64,000 nt of DNA. Source: Corallococcus praedator (GTDB lineage Bacteria; Myxococcota; Myxococcia; Myxococcales; Myxococcaceae). Of the stretch, positions 25,754 to 33,673 are shown piece after piece (the stretch's first letter is position 1; the number at the start of each line of letters is the position of its first letter). The notes below the pieces were generated by a model. The model searched no databases. It was given only the letters and a program-made list of their open reading frames with translations, and was not told the DNA's origin. A program made the translations under genes and the position numbers. Location: contig NZ_RAWI01000001.1 in assembly GCF_003612125.1 (NCBI RefSeq), forward strand, positions 1 to 64,000, given 5' to 3'.

Positions 25754-26704
25754 ATGAGGATGACTCGAACAAGGGCAGTGCTCGTCCCGGACGAAGGGGC
25801 ATTGGCGCTGTCGGAAGACTATTTCCGTTCCGCGCACCACCTGCGGGCCGAGCGGGTGACGCATACGCTGGTCCTCGAGGACGGGGAGGGCAGGGCGCTG
25901 CGGGTGCCGCTCATCGTGCGGCCCATCGAAGGGACGCCGTACCGGGATGCCATCTCTCCGTATGGCTTTCCCGGCGGCGCGCTGGAGGGGCTCAGTGAGC
26001 TGTCGAAGGACGCGGTGGACTGGGCCGGCACCGACCTCGTGAGCATCTTCGTGCGCGACCGCGTCTCCGGCCCCCGTTGCTTCGCGGGCGGCACGGAGCG
26101 CAACGAGGTGTTCTTCATCGACCCGCGCCGGCCGGTGGAGTTCCGGGAGATGCACCTGCGCCACATCCGGCGCAACCTCCGGATGGGCTTCGTGAGCACC
26201 GCGCGTGAGGCGCGCCAGACGCCGCGCGAGGAGCGGGAGGGCTTCCTGGCGGCCTACCGGCAGACCATGGTCCGCGAGCGGGCGAACCCCCGGTACTTCT
26301 TCTCCGACGCCTATTTCGAGGAGCTGTTTGCTTCGCCCAACGCGTGGCTGGTGACCACGCATGCGCCGGAGGGGGGCGTTGCCTCCGCGGCGCTGGGCGT
26401 CAGCAGCGACGGCATGCTGCACTACTACCTGGGGGGAACGACGGATGCGCACCTGGCCCGCTCACCGGCGAAGAATGTCTTCGGGACGCTGGTCGAACTC
26501 TGCACGCGGCTCGGGGTCCCGCTCCATCTGGGCGGAGGCGTCCGCCCGGGTGACGGCCTCGAGCAGTTCAAGCGGGGCCTCGCCAACGCCAGCTCCCGCC
26601 TCTCCACCCACGAGCTGATCTGCGACCCCACGGTGTACGCCCACCTGTCAGAAGGCCGCACCGGCGACGACTTCTTTCCGGCCTACCGCGCGCCAGGACG
26701 TTGA
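25754..26704 (+). CDS. GNAT/FemAB-like acetyltransferase paralog 1
   Basis: A 316-residue cytosolic protein. It reads like the Acetyltransf_6 (BioF2-like/FemAB-type) group: N-terminal recognition of a substrate (AISPYGFPGG) and a C-terminal GNAT half with GGVASAALGVSSDGMLHYYLGG, then LHLGGGVRPGDGLEQFKRGL. Such proteins often aminoacylate or acylate peptidoglycan precursors or polysaccharides. A close paralog lies at 28028-29017, with an acyltransferase-3 gene between them, which suggests a small envelope-modification cluster. The start is the first ATG; the paralog supports an N-terminus near RAVLVPDEG. Confidence 0.8.
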   Translation: MRMTRTRAVLVPDEGALALSEDYFRSAHHLRAERVTHTLVLEDGEGRALRVPLIVRPIEGTPYRDAISPYGFPGGALEGLSELSKDAVDWAGTDLVSIFVRDRVSGPRCFAGGTERNEVFFIDPRRPVEFREMHLRHIRRNLRMGFVSTAREARQTPREEREGFLAAYRQTMVRERANPRYFFSDAYFEELFASPNAWLVTTHAPEGGVASAALGVSSDGMLHYYLGGTTDAHLARSPAKNVFGTLVELCTRLGVPLHLGGGVRPGDGLEQFKRGLANASSRLSTHELICDPTVYAHLSEGRTGDDFFPAYRAPGR

Positions 26705-26891
26705 GCGGCAGGCAGGGGCGTTGCCCACCGGGGATGCGGCGCGTGCGTACCTCCGACGCGAGGGCACGACGGGTGCGGAGAACCTGACACCTGGCCGCGA
26801 CCGTTGGGGCCATGGTGGGGGCACCGGGCGCTCATCACCTTCTGGCACACTCCGCGCGTTCGCCGGAGCAGTCCAGCAAGGATGAACCCGG

Positions 26892-27941
26892 ATGAGAAGC
26901 ATTGCCGCCGCCTCGGATGCGAACCACCCTCGTCTGGTGGAACTGGACGCCCTCCGAGGCCTCGCGGCGCTGGCGGTCGCGCTGTATCACTTCACGGCCG
27001 AGTACAGCGACCTCTACGGTCACTCCGTCCCCCTCTGGGGCGAGGTGCGCTTCGGGAAGTTCGGGGTCCAGCTCTTCTTCGCCATCAGCGGCTTCGTCAT
27101 CCTGATGTCGCTGGAGCGCATCGAGCGGGCCCGGGAGTTCGTGTTGAGCCGCGCGGCCCGGCTGTACCCGGCCTACTGGACCGCTGTCGTGCTCACCTTC
27201 ATGGTGGTGTCGCTGTTCGGGCTGCCGGATCGCGAGTTCAGCCTCCAGACGGCCCTGGTCAACCTGACCATGTTTCACGAGCTCCTTCGCGTCCCGCATG
27301 TGGACACCGTGTACTGGACGCTGACCATCGAGCTGTCCTTCTACCTGTTGATGTTCATGCTCGCGTACGCGCGGGCGCTGCCCAGAATCATCCCCATCTT
27401 CATCGTGCTCGTCGCGCTGCAGACCCTGGCCGAGCTGGCCTTCCAGGCGAAGGGAATGCCCTTCGTCGCGCGCCTCGCCAGCCGCCCGCACCTGCAGTTC
27501 TTCGCGCTGGGCGTGCTGGCCTTCAAGCAGAGCCGAGGCCAGGTCTCCGTCCCCTCCGCGCTGGCGCTGGTGGGGGTCTGCTTCGCGCATGAGGCGCTGG
27601 TGGGGAGCATCGCGCCCCTCCCGGTGTTCGGGGTCGTGCTCGTCCTCACCTATGCGCTCTCCCACGGCGCGCTGCGCTGGCTCACCTGGCGCCCGCTGCT
27701 CTTCATGGGGTTCATTTCCTACTCGTTCTACCTGGTCCACCAGAACATCGGTTACGTCATCATCCGGCGGCTCGAGGCCGCGGGGTGGCGTCCCGAGGCA
27801 GCCATCGCGGTCGCGTTCGCTGTCGGGTTCCTGCTGGCCACCCTCATCACCTACCGCGTCGAACAGCCCGCGTTGCGCGGCTACCGACAGTGGCGGCGGA
27901 AGGCCCAGGCTCGGGCCGCGGTCTCGCCACACGTCGCATGA
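26892..27941 (+). CDS. Membrane acyltransferase, acyltransferase-3 family (OafA/NodX-like)
   Basis: A 349-residue polytopic protein with about ten membrane helices. It opens with LVELDALRGLAALAVALYHF (the family's Arg and catalytic-region His) and has LFFAISGFVIL. A later FMGFISYSFYLVHQNIGY matches the conserved last-third motif. The family O-acylates exopolysaccharides, O-antigens or antibiotics, using acyl-CoA from the cytosol. AAGGA (26878-26882) lies nine bases before the ATG. The gene is flanked by the two GNAT paralogs on the same strand. Confidence 0.9.
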   Translation: MRSIAAASDANHPRLVELDALRGLAALAVALYHFTAEYSDLYGHSVPLWGEVRFGKFGVQLFFAISGFVILMSLERIERAREFVLSRAARLYPAYWTAVVLTFMVVSLFGLPDREFSLQTALVNLTMFHELLRVPHVDTVYWTLTIELSFYLLMFMLAYARALPRIIPIFIVLVALQTLAELAFQAKGMPFVARLASRPHLQFFALGVLAFKQSRGQVSVPSALALVGVCFAHEALVGSIAPLPVFGVVLVLTYALSHGALRWLTWRPLLFMGFISYSFYLVHQNIGYVIIRRLEAAGWRPEAAIAVAFAVGFLLATLITYRVEQPALRGYRQWRRKAQARAAVSPHVA

Positions 27942-28027
27942 GGGCCTCCTAGCGCTTGAAGCAGGAGGTTGGAACGGGTGCTCTGCGTCGCCCAGGGATG
28001 GGTCGCTCGTCGAAAGGTCGCGCTCGA

Positions 28028-29017
28028 ATGATGAATCATTCCGAAGTCTCGCGGGGCATGGCTCCGCGCCTGAAGCAGTGCCGCGCCGTCCTGGTGCCCG
28101 ACGAGGGAATGTCAGCCCTGTCGGAGGACTACTTCCGCTCCGTGCACCACCTGCGGGCCGAGGGCGCCTCGCACACGCTGGTCATCGAGGACGGCGAGGG
28201 CGGCACGCTGCGGGTGCCGCTCATCGTGCGGCCCATCGCGGGAACGCCGTACCACGATGCCATCTCTCCCTACGGCTACCCCGGTGGGCGGATGGATGGG
28301 TTGAGCGAGGTGCCGAAGGACGCCGTGGACTGGGCTGGCACCCAGCTCGTCAGCCTCTTCGTGCGCGACCGCGTCACCGGTCCCCGCTGCTTCGCGGGCG
28401 GCACGGAGCGCAACGAGGTGTTCTTCATCGATCCCCGCCGCCCCCTGGACTACCCGGCGGAGGCCCGTCGGCAGATGCGGCGCAACACCCGGTTGGGCTT
28501 CGTGAGCACCTGCAGTCCGGTGCGCGAGGCCTCGCACGAGGAGCGGGAGGGCTTCAAGGACGTCTACCGGCAGACCATGGTCCGCGATGGGGCCCAGTCC
28601 CGGTACTTCTTCTCCGACGCCTACTTCGAGGAGTTGTTCTCCTCCTCCGCCGCGTGGCTCGCGACCACCCGTGCGCCGGATGGCCACATCGCCTCCTCGG
28701 GGATAGGGGTCGCCAGCGACGGCGTGATGCACTACTACCTGGGCGGGACGGCGGATGCGGACCTGGGGCGCTCGCCAGCCAAGAACACCGTCTTCGGGGC
28801 GCTGGTGGAGCTCAGCATGGGGCTCGGGTTGTCGCTCCACCTGGGCGGCGGCGTCCGGCCGGGCGACGGCCTCGAGCAGTTCAAGCGGGGCTTCTCGAAC
28901 GCAAGCTCCCACCTCTACACGCACGAGCTGATCTGCGATTCCCCCGTGTACGCCCGCCTCTCCGCGAGCAACAGCGACACGGACTACTTCCCGGCCTATC
29001 GCGCGCCGGGGGGCTGA
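28028..29017 (+). CDS. GNAT/FemAB-like acetyltransferase paralog 2
   Basis: A 329-residue protein very similar along its full length to the protein encoded at 25754-26704; the segments RCFAGGTERNEVFFIDPRRP, LHLGGGVRPGDGLEQFKRG and the C-terminal YFPAYRAPGG are nearly identical. It differs mainly at the extreme N-terminus. The two copies flank the acyltransferase gene, so the arrangement is a duplication with an insertion or a tandem duplication around it. Two adjacent ATGs occur at 28028 and 28031, and one near 28058 matches the paralog start. The role is the same inference: transfer of an acyl or aminoacyl group onto a surface polymer. Confidence 0.8.
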   Translation: MMNHSEVSRGMAPRLKQCRAVLVPDEGMSALSEDYFRSVHHLRAEGASHTLVIEDGEGGTLRVPLIVRPIAGTPYHDAISPYGYPGGRMDGLSEVPKDAVDWAGTQLVSLFVRDRVTGPRCFAGGTERNEVFFIDPRRPLDYPAEARRQMRRNTRLGFVSTCSPVREASHEEREGFKDVYRQTMVRDGAQSRYFFSDAYFEELFSSSAAWLATTRAPDGHIASSGIGVASDGVMHYYLGGTADADLGRSPAKNTVFGALVELSMGLGLSLHLGGGVRPGDGLEQFKRGFSNASSHLYTHELICDSPVYARLSASNSDTDYFPAYRAPGG

Positions 29018-29035
29018 GCCGTCCGCCGCCGGACG

Positions 29036-29395
29036 TCAGCCCTGGCAGACGAACTCGACGTTGTGGCCATCGGGGTCGCGGACGAAGGCGGCGTAGTAAC
29101 TCGGGTGGATGTCCCCCCTCAGCTTGGGGGCGCCGTTGTCCGTGCCTCCTGCTTGCAGCGCGGCGCGGTACGACGCATCGACCAGGGTGCGCGTGGCGCA
29201 GAAGAAGGCGAAGTGCGGGCGAGGGGAGGAGGCTTCCCCGGGGCGCAGCCAGAAGTCGAGCCGGGCCGGCTCGGCGCCAAACCCATTCGCCTTGCCCTGG
29301 ACATGCAGCGCGTATCCCAACGGTGCGAGCGCGCCCTGGTAGAACGCCGTCGCGGTGGCGAGGTCCGGGGTCGAAAGCTCCAGATGATCGATCAT
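29036..29395 (-). CDS. VOC-family (glyoxalase/bleomycin-resistance) protein
   Basis: A 119-residue single VOC module. It has the N-terminal MIDHLELSTPDLATATAFY (metal His), the central FAFFCATRTLVDASY, and ends AAFVRDPDGHNVEFVCQG with the typical His/Glu metal-ligand pair. The reaction is unknown; the family includes glyoxalases, dioxygenases and resistance proteins. AGGAG sits just upstream of the ATG at 29395. The gene is divergent from an Lrp/AsnC regulator that starts about 130 bp away. Confidence 0.9.
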   Translation of the reverse strand: MIDHLELSTPDLATATAFYQGALAPLGYALHVQGKANGFGAEPARLDFWLRPGEASSPRPHFAFFCATRTLVDASYRAALQAGGTDNGAPKLRGDIHPSYYAAFVRDPDGHNVEFVCQG

Positions 29396-29522
29396 CGGTG
29401 AGGCTCCTGTGCGACCGCTCTCGCGGCTGGATTGATGCCCGCTAGGATAGGGTGCACGCGAAGGCGTCAAGCCGCGTTGTCGGCCCCCTTCGCGCGGAGA
29501 TGCCGCAACCGGACCGGCCGCC

Positions 29523-30029
29523 ATGCACAAGGACGACGCAACCCTCGACGACCTCGACCTGAGGATCCTCGAGCGCTACCAGCACGACACGCTGCTCCCG
29601 GCGCGCACCATCGGGGAGGAGGTGGGGCTGTCCACCGCGGCCGTCCAACGCCGGCTCAAGCGCCTGCGCGAGGTCGGCGTCATCCGGCGTGAGGTCGCCG
29701 AAATCGCGCCGAAGGCCGTGGGTCTGCCCATCACCTGCGTCGTCGCGGTGGACCTCGACCAGGAGCGCGCCGTCGACCTGGAGCGCTTCAAGCACCGGAT
29801 GCAGGGGCTGCCCGAGGTGCAGCAGTGCTACTACGTCACCGGACAGGCGGACTTCATCCTCATCGTCCTCGTCGCGAGCATGGAAGCGTACGACGCCTTC
29901 ACCCAGCGCGCCCTGCTCAGCGACACGAACGTCCGCAGCTTCACCACCAGCGTGACGTTGGAGCGCGTGAAGACCGGCGTGGCCGTCGCGCTTCCCACGA
30001 CCCCGCCGGCACCCACCGGGCGGCGGTGA
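29523..30029 (+). CDS. Lrp/AsnC-family transcriptional regulator
   Basis: A 168-residue protein. An N-terminal helix-turn-helix begins LDDLDLRILERYQHDTLL and is followed by the recognition helix STAAVQRRLKRLREVGVI. A RAM domain follows (QQCYYVTGQADFILIVLVA), the ligand-binding and octamer-forming module. It is expected to sense an amino acid. The divergent VOC gene about 130 bp away is a natural candidate target. The ATG at 29523 follows a purine-poor tract, so the start is moderately certain. Confidence 0.9.
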   Translation: MHKDDATLDDLDLRILERYQHDTLLPARTIGEEVGLSTAAVQRRLKRLREVGVIRREVAEIAPKAVGLPITCVVAVDLDQERAVDLERFKHRMQGLPEVQQCYYVTGQADFILIVLVASMEAYDAFTQRALLSDTNVRSFTTSVTLERVKTGVAVALPTTPPAPTGRR

Positions 30030-30057
30030 GTGCACGGCGGCCGCGGGTGTCTGGCGG

Positions 30058-30492
30058 TCAGGGCACGGTCACCGTCACCGGGGCGCTGCGCGCGAAGTCG
30101 CCGGCGCGGTCGTAGGCGGTGGCGACAATCGTGTGCGTGCCCGACAGGCCCGTGGAGTTCCACGTGCCCGTGTACGGCGCGGTGGTCGCGAAGGGAGTCA
30201 GCGTGTTGCCGTCCACCTGGAAGGCGATGGACACCCGCTCCATGTTGTCACTGCCGGTCGCGGAGAGCGTGACGACGCCGCTGACCTGCGCGCCATCGTA
30301 GGGGGCGGTGACGGCCAGATAGGCGGGCGGGGTGTTGTCCACGTCCAGGAAGCGCGTGTGGCGGCTGTCGCGCTGGGCAGGCATCTTGGAGGGCGTCGAC
30401 GGTTGGTGCTTGTGGCCGGACTGGCGGTGGAACAACTCCACCGCGAAGCCGTCCACCCATGAAGCGCAGGCGCTGGCACTGGAAGACTCCAT
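30058..30492 (-). pseudogene. Possible remnant encoding a bacterial Ig-like domain
   Basis: An open stretch whose last 85 codons encode a typical bacterial Ig-like module (VTAPYDGAQVSGVVTLSA, then VSIAFQVDGN and TAPYTGTWNSTGLSGTHTIV). Such modules normally end large secreted myxobacterial proteins. Here no Shine-Dalgarno, signal peptide or catalytic part is present, and the frame runs upstream into the divergent OmpA gene. I read it as the 3' remnant of a larger gene, though a short unsecreted protein cannot be excluded. Confidence 0.4.
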
Positions 30493-30628
30493 GGACAGCA
30501 GTTGCCGCGGCTTCCGCTCGCGCGCCTCCCTGCCCAGGGGCTTCTTCCATGCTGGACGCGGCGGGCGCACGTGGGCAGCCTTGCGCGCCGTTGCATCCCC
30601 CCACGTTTCAAACCCAGGAGTCCTGCCC

Positions 30629-31144
30629 ATGAAGCTCAAGGCACTGTGCCTCTCCGTGTCACTGCTGGCCCTCCCTGGCGTGGCCTCCGCGCAGGGCGCG
30701 CTGGACGCCCTCAAGAAGACCGCGGGCGACGCCGGCAAGGGGGCCGTCGAGAAGCGCGTCAACACGAAGCTGATGGACGAGGGCCGCAAGAACCAGTGCA
30801 GCTTCAAGTCCGGCACCGCCGAGCTGGACCCCGGCTGCGACGCGAAGCTGAAGAAGCTGGCCGCGGCCCTCATCGACGCCAAGAAGCAGCTCGATGGGGC
30901 CGGGGTGAAGAGCTACAAGTTCGAGGTCTCCGGCCACACGGACTCGTCCGGTGACGCGGCGAAGAACAAGAAGCTCAGCGAGCAGCGCGCGGACACCCTC
31001 GTCAAGGAGCTGGTGACGCGCGGCGTGCCCCGCAACGAGATCATCGCCGTGGGCTTCGGCTCCGAGAAGCCCCTGGTGAAGCCGGACGACACGGCGGCCA
31101 AGAAGGCGAAGAACCGCCGCTACGAGCTGCAGGTCCGCCTGTAG
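30629..31144 (+). CDS. OmpA-family outer-membrane/periplasmic protein
   Basis: A 171-residue protein with a Sec signal (cleavage near VASA|Q), a short Lys/Ala-rich helical segment and a C-terminal OmpA-like peptidoglycan-binding domain: SGHTDSSGD, NKKLSEQRADTLVKELVTRG, and the final NRRYELQ. The family anchors the envelope to the peptidoglycan meso-diaminopimelate. There is no transmembrane barrel, so it is probably a periplasmic or exported linker. AGGAG (30616-30620) fits the ATG at 30629. The glycosyltransferase stop is only three bases away on the other strand. Confidence 0.92.
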   Translation: MKLKALCLSVSLLALPGVASAQGALDALKKTAGDAGKGAVEKRVNTKLMDEGRKNQCSFKSGTAELDPGCDAKLKKLAAALIDAKKQLDGAGVKSYKFEVSGHTDSSGDAAKNKKLSEQRADTLVKELVTRGVPRNEIIAVGFGSEKPLVKPDDTAAKKAKNRRYELQVRL

Positions 31145-31147
31145 CCG

Positions 31148-32452
31148 TCAGCGGGCCCCCGCGGCCCTGGCGCCATCGAGCGGCCCCGAGGCGAGGTGCC
31201 GCTCGATGACGTCCGCCCCTTCCTCGAGTTCGCGCGAGTCGCGGCAACCCTGCTTCATCGCCGCCATGGCCTGGGTGATGTCGTCGCGCGCGAGCAGCGC
31301 GTCCACCCGTTCGGTGATGACGCGGGCGTCCTTCGTGCGCAGGTCCCCCCGGAGCGCGAGCTGGTGGTGCACCAGCCGCGCCGTCAACCCGGGCTGGTCC
31401 GCGCCGTAGGGGAACAGGAGCATGGGGACGCCGAAGTACAGCGCCTCCCGCACGGAGCCGATGCCGCCGTGGTTCAGGAACAGTCGCGCCCGGGGGAGGA
31501 CTTCCAGCTGCGGAACCGAAGCCTCCACGCGGATGGACGGTGGCATTGCCTGGCTCCGGAGCTGTTCGGCCAGGGCGCCGCAGCTCACGATGAGCTGCCA
31601 GCCCTCGCGCCGCCGGAAGGATTCAATGACGGCGGTGAGGAAGCGCAGCGCGGCCGGCTGATCATCGCCAAAGGTCCCCAGCGAGCAGTACGCGAGCGGC
31701 CTGGACGCGTCGTAGCCGCTCCAGTCGAAGGTGCCGTCGTGGCGTGAGGGCTCCACGCTCGTGCCCAGGTAGTGCCGGTGGGGGAGGGCGCGCAGCGGTT
31801 CGAAGTCCAGGGCCCTGGGGCCAATCACCAGCTCCTGCACGTCCGGCCGGTAGCCGAAGTCCCCCCAACGCACGCGGCGTCCCGCGCGCCTGACGCGCCG
31901 GAAGGCGTTGTGGCCCGCCCAGCCGATGGAGCGATCATACAGGCCCCGGTGCCAGGGGATTCGCGCCTGGAACGTCCACGCCACCAGGTTGCGCGCGCGT
32001 GCGCTCGCCCCACCGCGTGGGGGAATGGCCGACGAGTGCACGGACGGGTAGTCCAGCGAGAAGGGGGCGGAGTAGGTGGGGTTGAGGCTGAGGTACGGGA
32101 GCCCGCGCTCGTGCGCGCCCGCCGCCACGTTCCACACCACCGGATCCACCAGCACCCCGTCGAGCGCATCCGCGTCCACCCACGCGTCGAACGCGGCCGC
32201 GAGGTGCTCGTTGTAGCGCGCGCGCAGGTGCAGGAAGCGGACGCCGGGGATCCGCGTCGCCCAGCTTGAGGCGACGCGGAGCTTCTCGGAGTAGCGGGTG
32301 CTCTCGAAGCCCTGCCGCGTCACGTGCGCTTCGAAGGCGTCGGGCACGAAGTAGCGGACCCGGTGGCCCCGGCGCCCGAGCGTCCTGGCCAGCGCGAAGG
32401 TGGCGTTGAGGCCACCGTATTCGGGCAGCATGTAGATTCCGACCGTGGCCAT
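31148..32452 (-). CDS. GT1-family (MGT/UGT-like) glycosyltransferase
   Basis: A 434-residue two-domain GT-B protein. The N-terminus reads GIYMLPEYGGLNATFALARTL (acceptor side). The C-terminal donor-binding signature is RLFLNHGGIGSVREALYFGVPML followed by ADQPGLTARLVH. It matches macrolide/rhamnolipid-type glycosyltransferases (MGT/YjiC-like). It is predicted to be cytosolic and glycosylates a small molecule; the acceptor is unknown. The gene is convergent with ompA and divergent from the small lipoprotein gene. Confidence 0.9.
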   Translation of the reverse strand: MATVGIYMLPEYGGLNATFALARTLGRRGHRVRYFVPDAFEAHVTRQGFESTRYSEKLRVASSWATRIPGVRFLHLRARYNEHLAAAFDAWVDADALDGVLVDPVVWNVAAGAHERGLPYLSLNPTYSAPFSLDYPSVHSSAIPPRGGASARARNLVAWTFQARIPWHRGLYDRSIGWAGHNAFRRVRRAGRRVRWGDFGYRPDVQELVIGPRALDFEPLRALPHRHYLGTSVEPSRHDGTFDWSGYDASRPLAYCSLGTFGDDQPAALRFLTAVIESFRRREGWQLIVSCGALAEQLRSQAMPPSIRVEASVPQLEVLPRARLFLNHGGIGSVREALYFGVPMLLFPYGADQPGLTARLVHHQLALRGDLRTKDARVITERVDALLARDDITQAMAAMKQGCRDSRELEEGADVIERHLASGPLDGARAAGAR

Positions 32453-32777
32453 CGGGCTTGCTCCAGGCGTGTGGCTCCGCGTTCCGGACGCGGTCTCCTT
32501 CGCGACGGGGAGCGGGGCTTCCGCCGCACCCGCCGCTCCGCCACGTCGAAGCTACCGGTTGTCGTGGCCGATGACGACCACGGCCCTGCCCGCCGCCTTC
32601 AGGCCCGCGTCAGTCGCCGGAGACCCTCACCGCCGTTGCTCAGGAATGGGTTGCCACGGACGATGCCCGTTGTCTTGGAAGGGGGCGCGCACCCTGACGT
32701 CACCGGGCAATGAATTGCTAGAGCATCCCCATTTCCGATATTCAGTCAGACGCAGTTCCCACCGAGAGGAGCTCCCG
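32453..32777. other. Intergenic region between divergent glycosyltransferase and Cys-rich lipoprotein genes
   Basis: About 325 bases hold the divergent promoters. Visible elements are an 8-bp palindrome TGACGTCA at 32695-32702 and, 12 bp further, a weak sigma-70-like pair TTGCTA (32715-32720) / GATATT (32737-32742) with a 16-bp spacer pointing toward the lipoprotein. GAGGAG near 32765 is its ribosome-binding site. The promoter call is tentative. Confidence 0.35.
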
Positions 32778-33041
32778 ATGCTGATGCGTGTCGTGAAGAG
32801 TGCTTTCGCTGTGATGGGTCTGGCCATGGCCCTGGCCTGTGGTGGAGCGGAGACGGCGGACGTCGAGCTGACGGAAGGCGTCTCGACGGAGGCCCAGTCT
32901 CCCGCGGCGGAGGCCGTTTCGGCTGACACCTCAGCCCAGGTGCTCCCGGGCTGTGGTGGCTTCAAGCAGCGGTGCTGTGAGCTCAAGTACTGCAACACGG
33001 GCTACGAGTGCGACCCGTCGACGCTGAAGTGCCTCCACTGA
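32778..33041 (+). CDS. Small cysteine-rich lipoprotein
   Basis: An 87-residue precursor. The signal ends LALAC (lipobox), then an acidic linker of about 30 residues. The last 30 residues contain six cysteines in the spacing C-x6-CC-x4-C-x5-C-x6-C, a compact disulfide-bonded module resembling EGF-like or knottin-type domains. No enzyme motif is present. Small Cys-rich surface lipoproteins are common in myxobacteria; the role is unknown. A GAGGAG is placed before the ATG at 32778. The gene has its own terminator flanked by direct repeats. Confidence 0.8.
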   Translation: MLMRVVKSAFAVMGLAMALACGGAETADVELTEGVSTEAQSPAAEAVSADTSAQVLPGCGGFKQRCCELKYCNTGYECDPSTLKCLH

Positions 33042-33044
33042 GAC

Positions 33045-33120
33045 CGTTCCGCTGAAGTCGTCCCGAGGCACCTCGTGGCTCCGCCCGAGGTGCCTCGTCG
33101 TTCCGCTGAAGCCCTCTTTT
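33045..33120 (+). terminator. Terminator hairpin flanked by 13-bp direct repeats
   Basis: CGAGGCACCTCG (33064-33075) and CGAGGTGCCTCG (33086-33097) form a 12-bp stem with a 10-base loop, followed by a CCTCTTTT tract ending at 33120. The 13-bp sequence CGTTCCGCTGAAG occurs on both sides (33045-33057 and 33099-33111). Confidence 0.7.
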
Positions 33121-33210
33121 CCGTGTGACACGCCGTTCCCGGTGGACCGGAATCTTCTGCTAAGACACGGCCTGGGGACGGGTGATCCACCCCGTCACAA
33201 TGAGGGTCGC

Positions 33211-33648
33211 ATGAGAAGTATCGCCGGCTGGTTTCTCGTCGTCCTGGGTCTCACCGGCTTCGGTGTGGAGATCGACAACCTGCGCAGGGGCACGACGGAC
33301 ACAACCGTCATGGGGCTCATCCTGGCCACCGTCTTCGTCCTCGGAGGCCGGGCGCTCATCCGCGCCGCAAAGCGAGCGAAGCTGCCGGCCGGGCCGGCCG
33401 AGGCACTCGCCGTGGCGCAGCTCCCCGTCATGTCCCCTCGCGACATCGAGCGGGCCGTCCTCACCTGCGCGAAGCAGCATGGAGGCCGCGTCACGATCGC
33501 CGAGGTGGCCGCCGAGAGCAGCCTCAGCTTCACCGAGGCCAAGACGGTGCTCGAGGACCTCTCGCGCGCTGGCGCCTGCACCGTCGACGTCACCGATCAG
33601 GGCGCCTTCATCTACGAGTTCAGCGGCCTGATGCCCCGCGAACCCTGA
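33211..33648 (+). CDS. Small membrane protein with C-terminal winged-helix-like domain
   Basis: A 145-residue protein. Residues 5-25 and about 33-50 are two membrane helices (IAGWFLVVLGLTGFGV and VMGLILATVFVLGG). The rest is soluble and reads RDIERAVLTCAKQHGGRVTIAEVAAES, followed by EAKTVLEDLSRAGAC, which fits a winged helix-turn-helix often seen at the end of such envelope proteins. No enzyme motif is present. The ATG at 33211 is supported by GAGGG at 33202-33206. The gene is convergent with the lipase gene, 25 bp apart. Confidence 0.7.
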   Translation: MRSIAGWFLVVLGLTGFGVEIDNLRRGTTDTTVMGLILATVFVLGGRALIRAAKRAKLPAGPAEALAVAQLPVMSPRDIERAVLTCAKQHGGRVTIAEVAAESSLSFTEAKTVLEDLSRAGACTVDVTDQGAFIYEFSGLMPREP

Positions 33649-33673
33649 GCGCGCGGAGCCGTTGAACCCGGCC

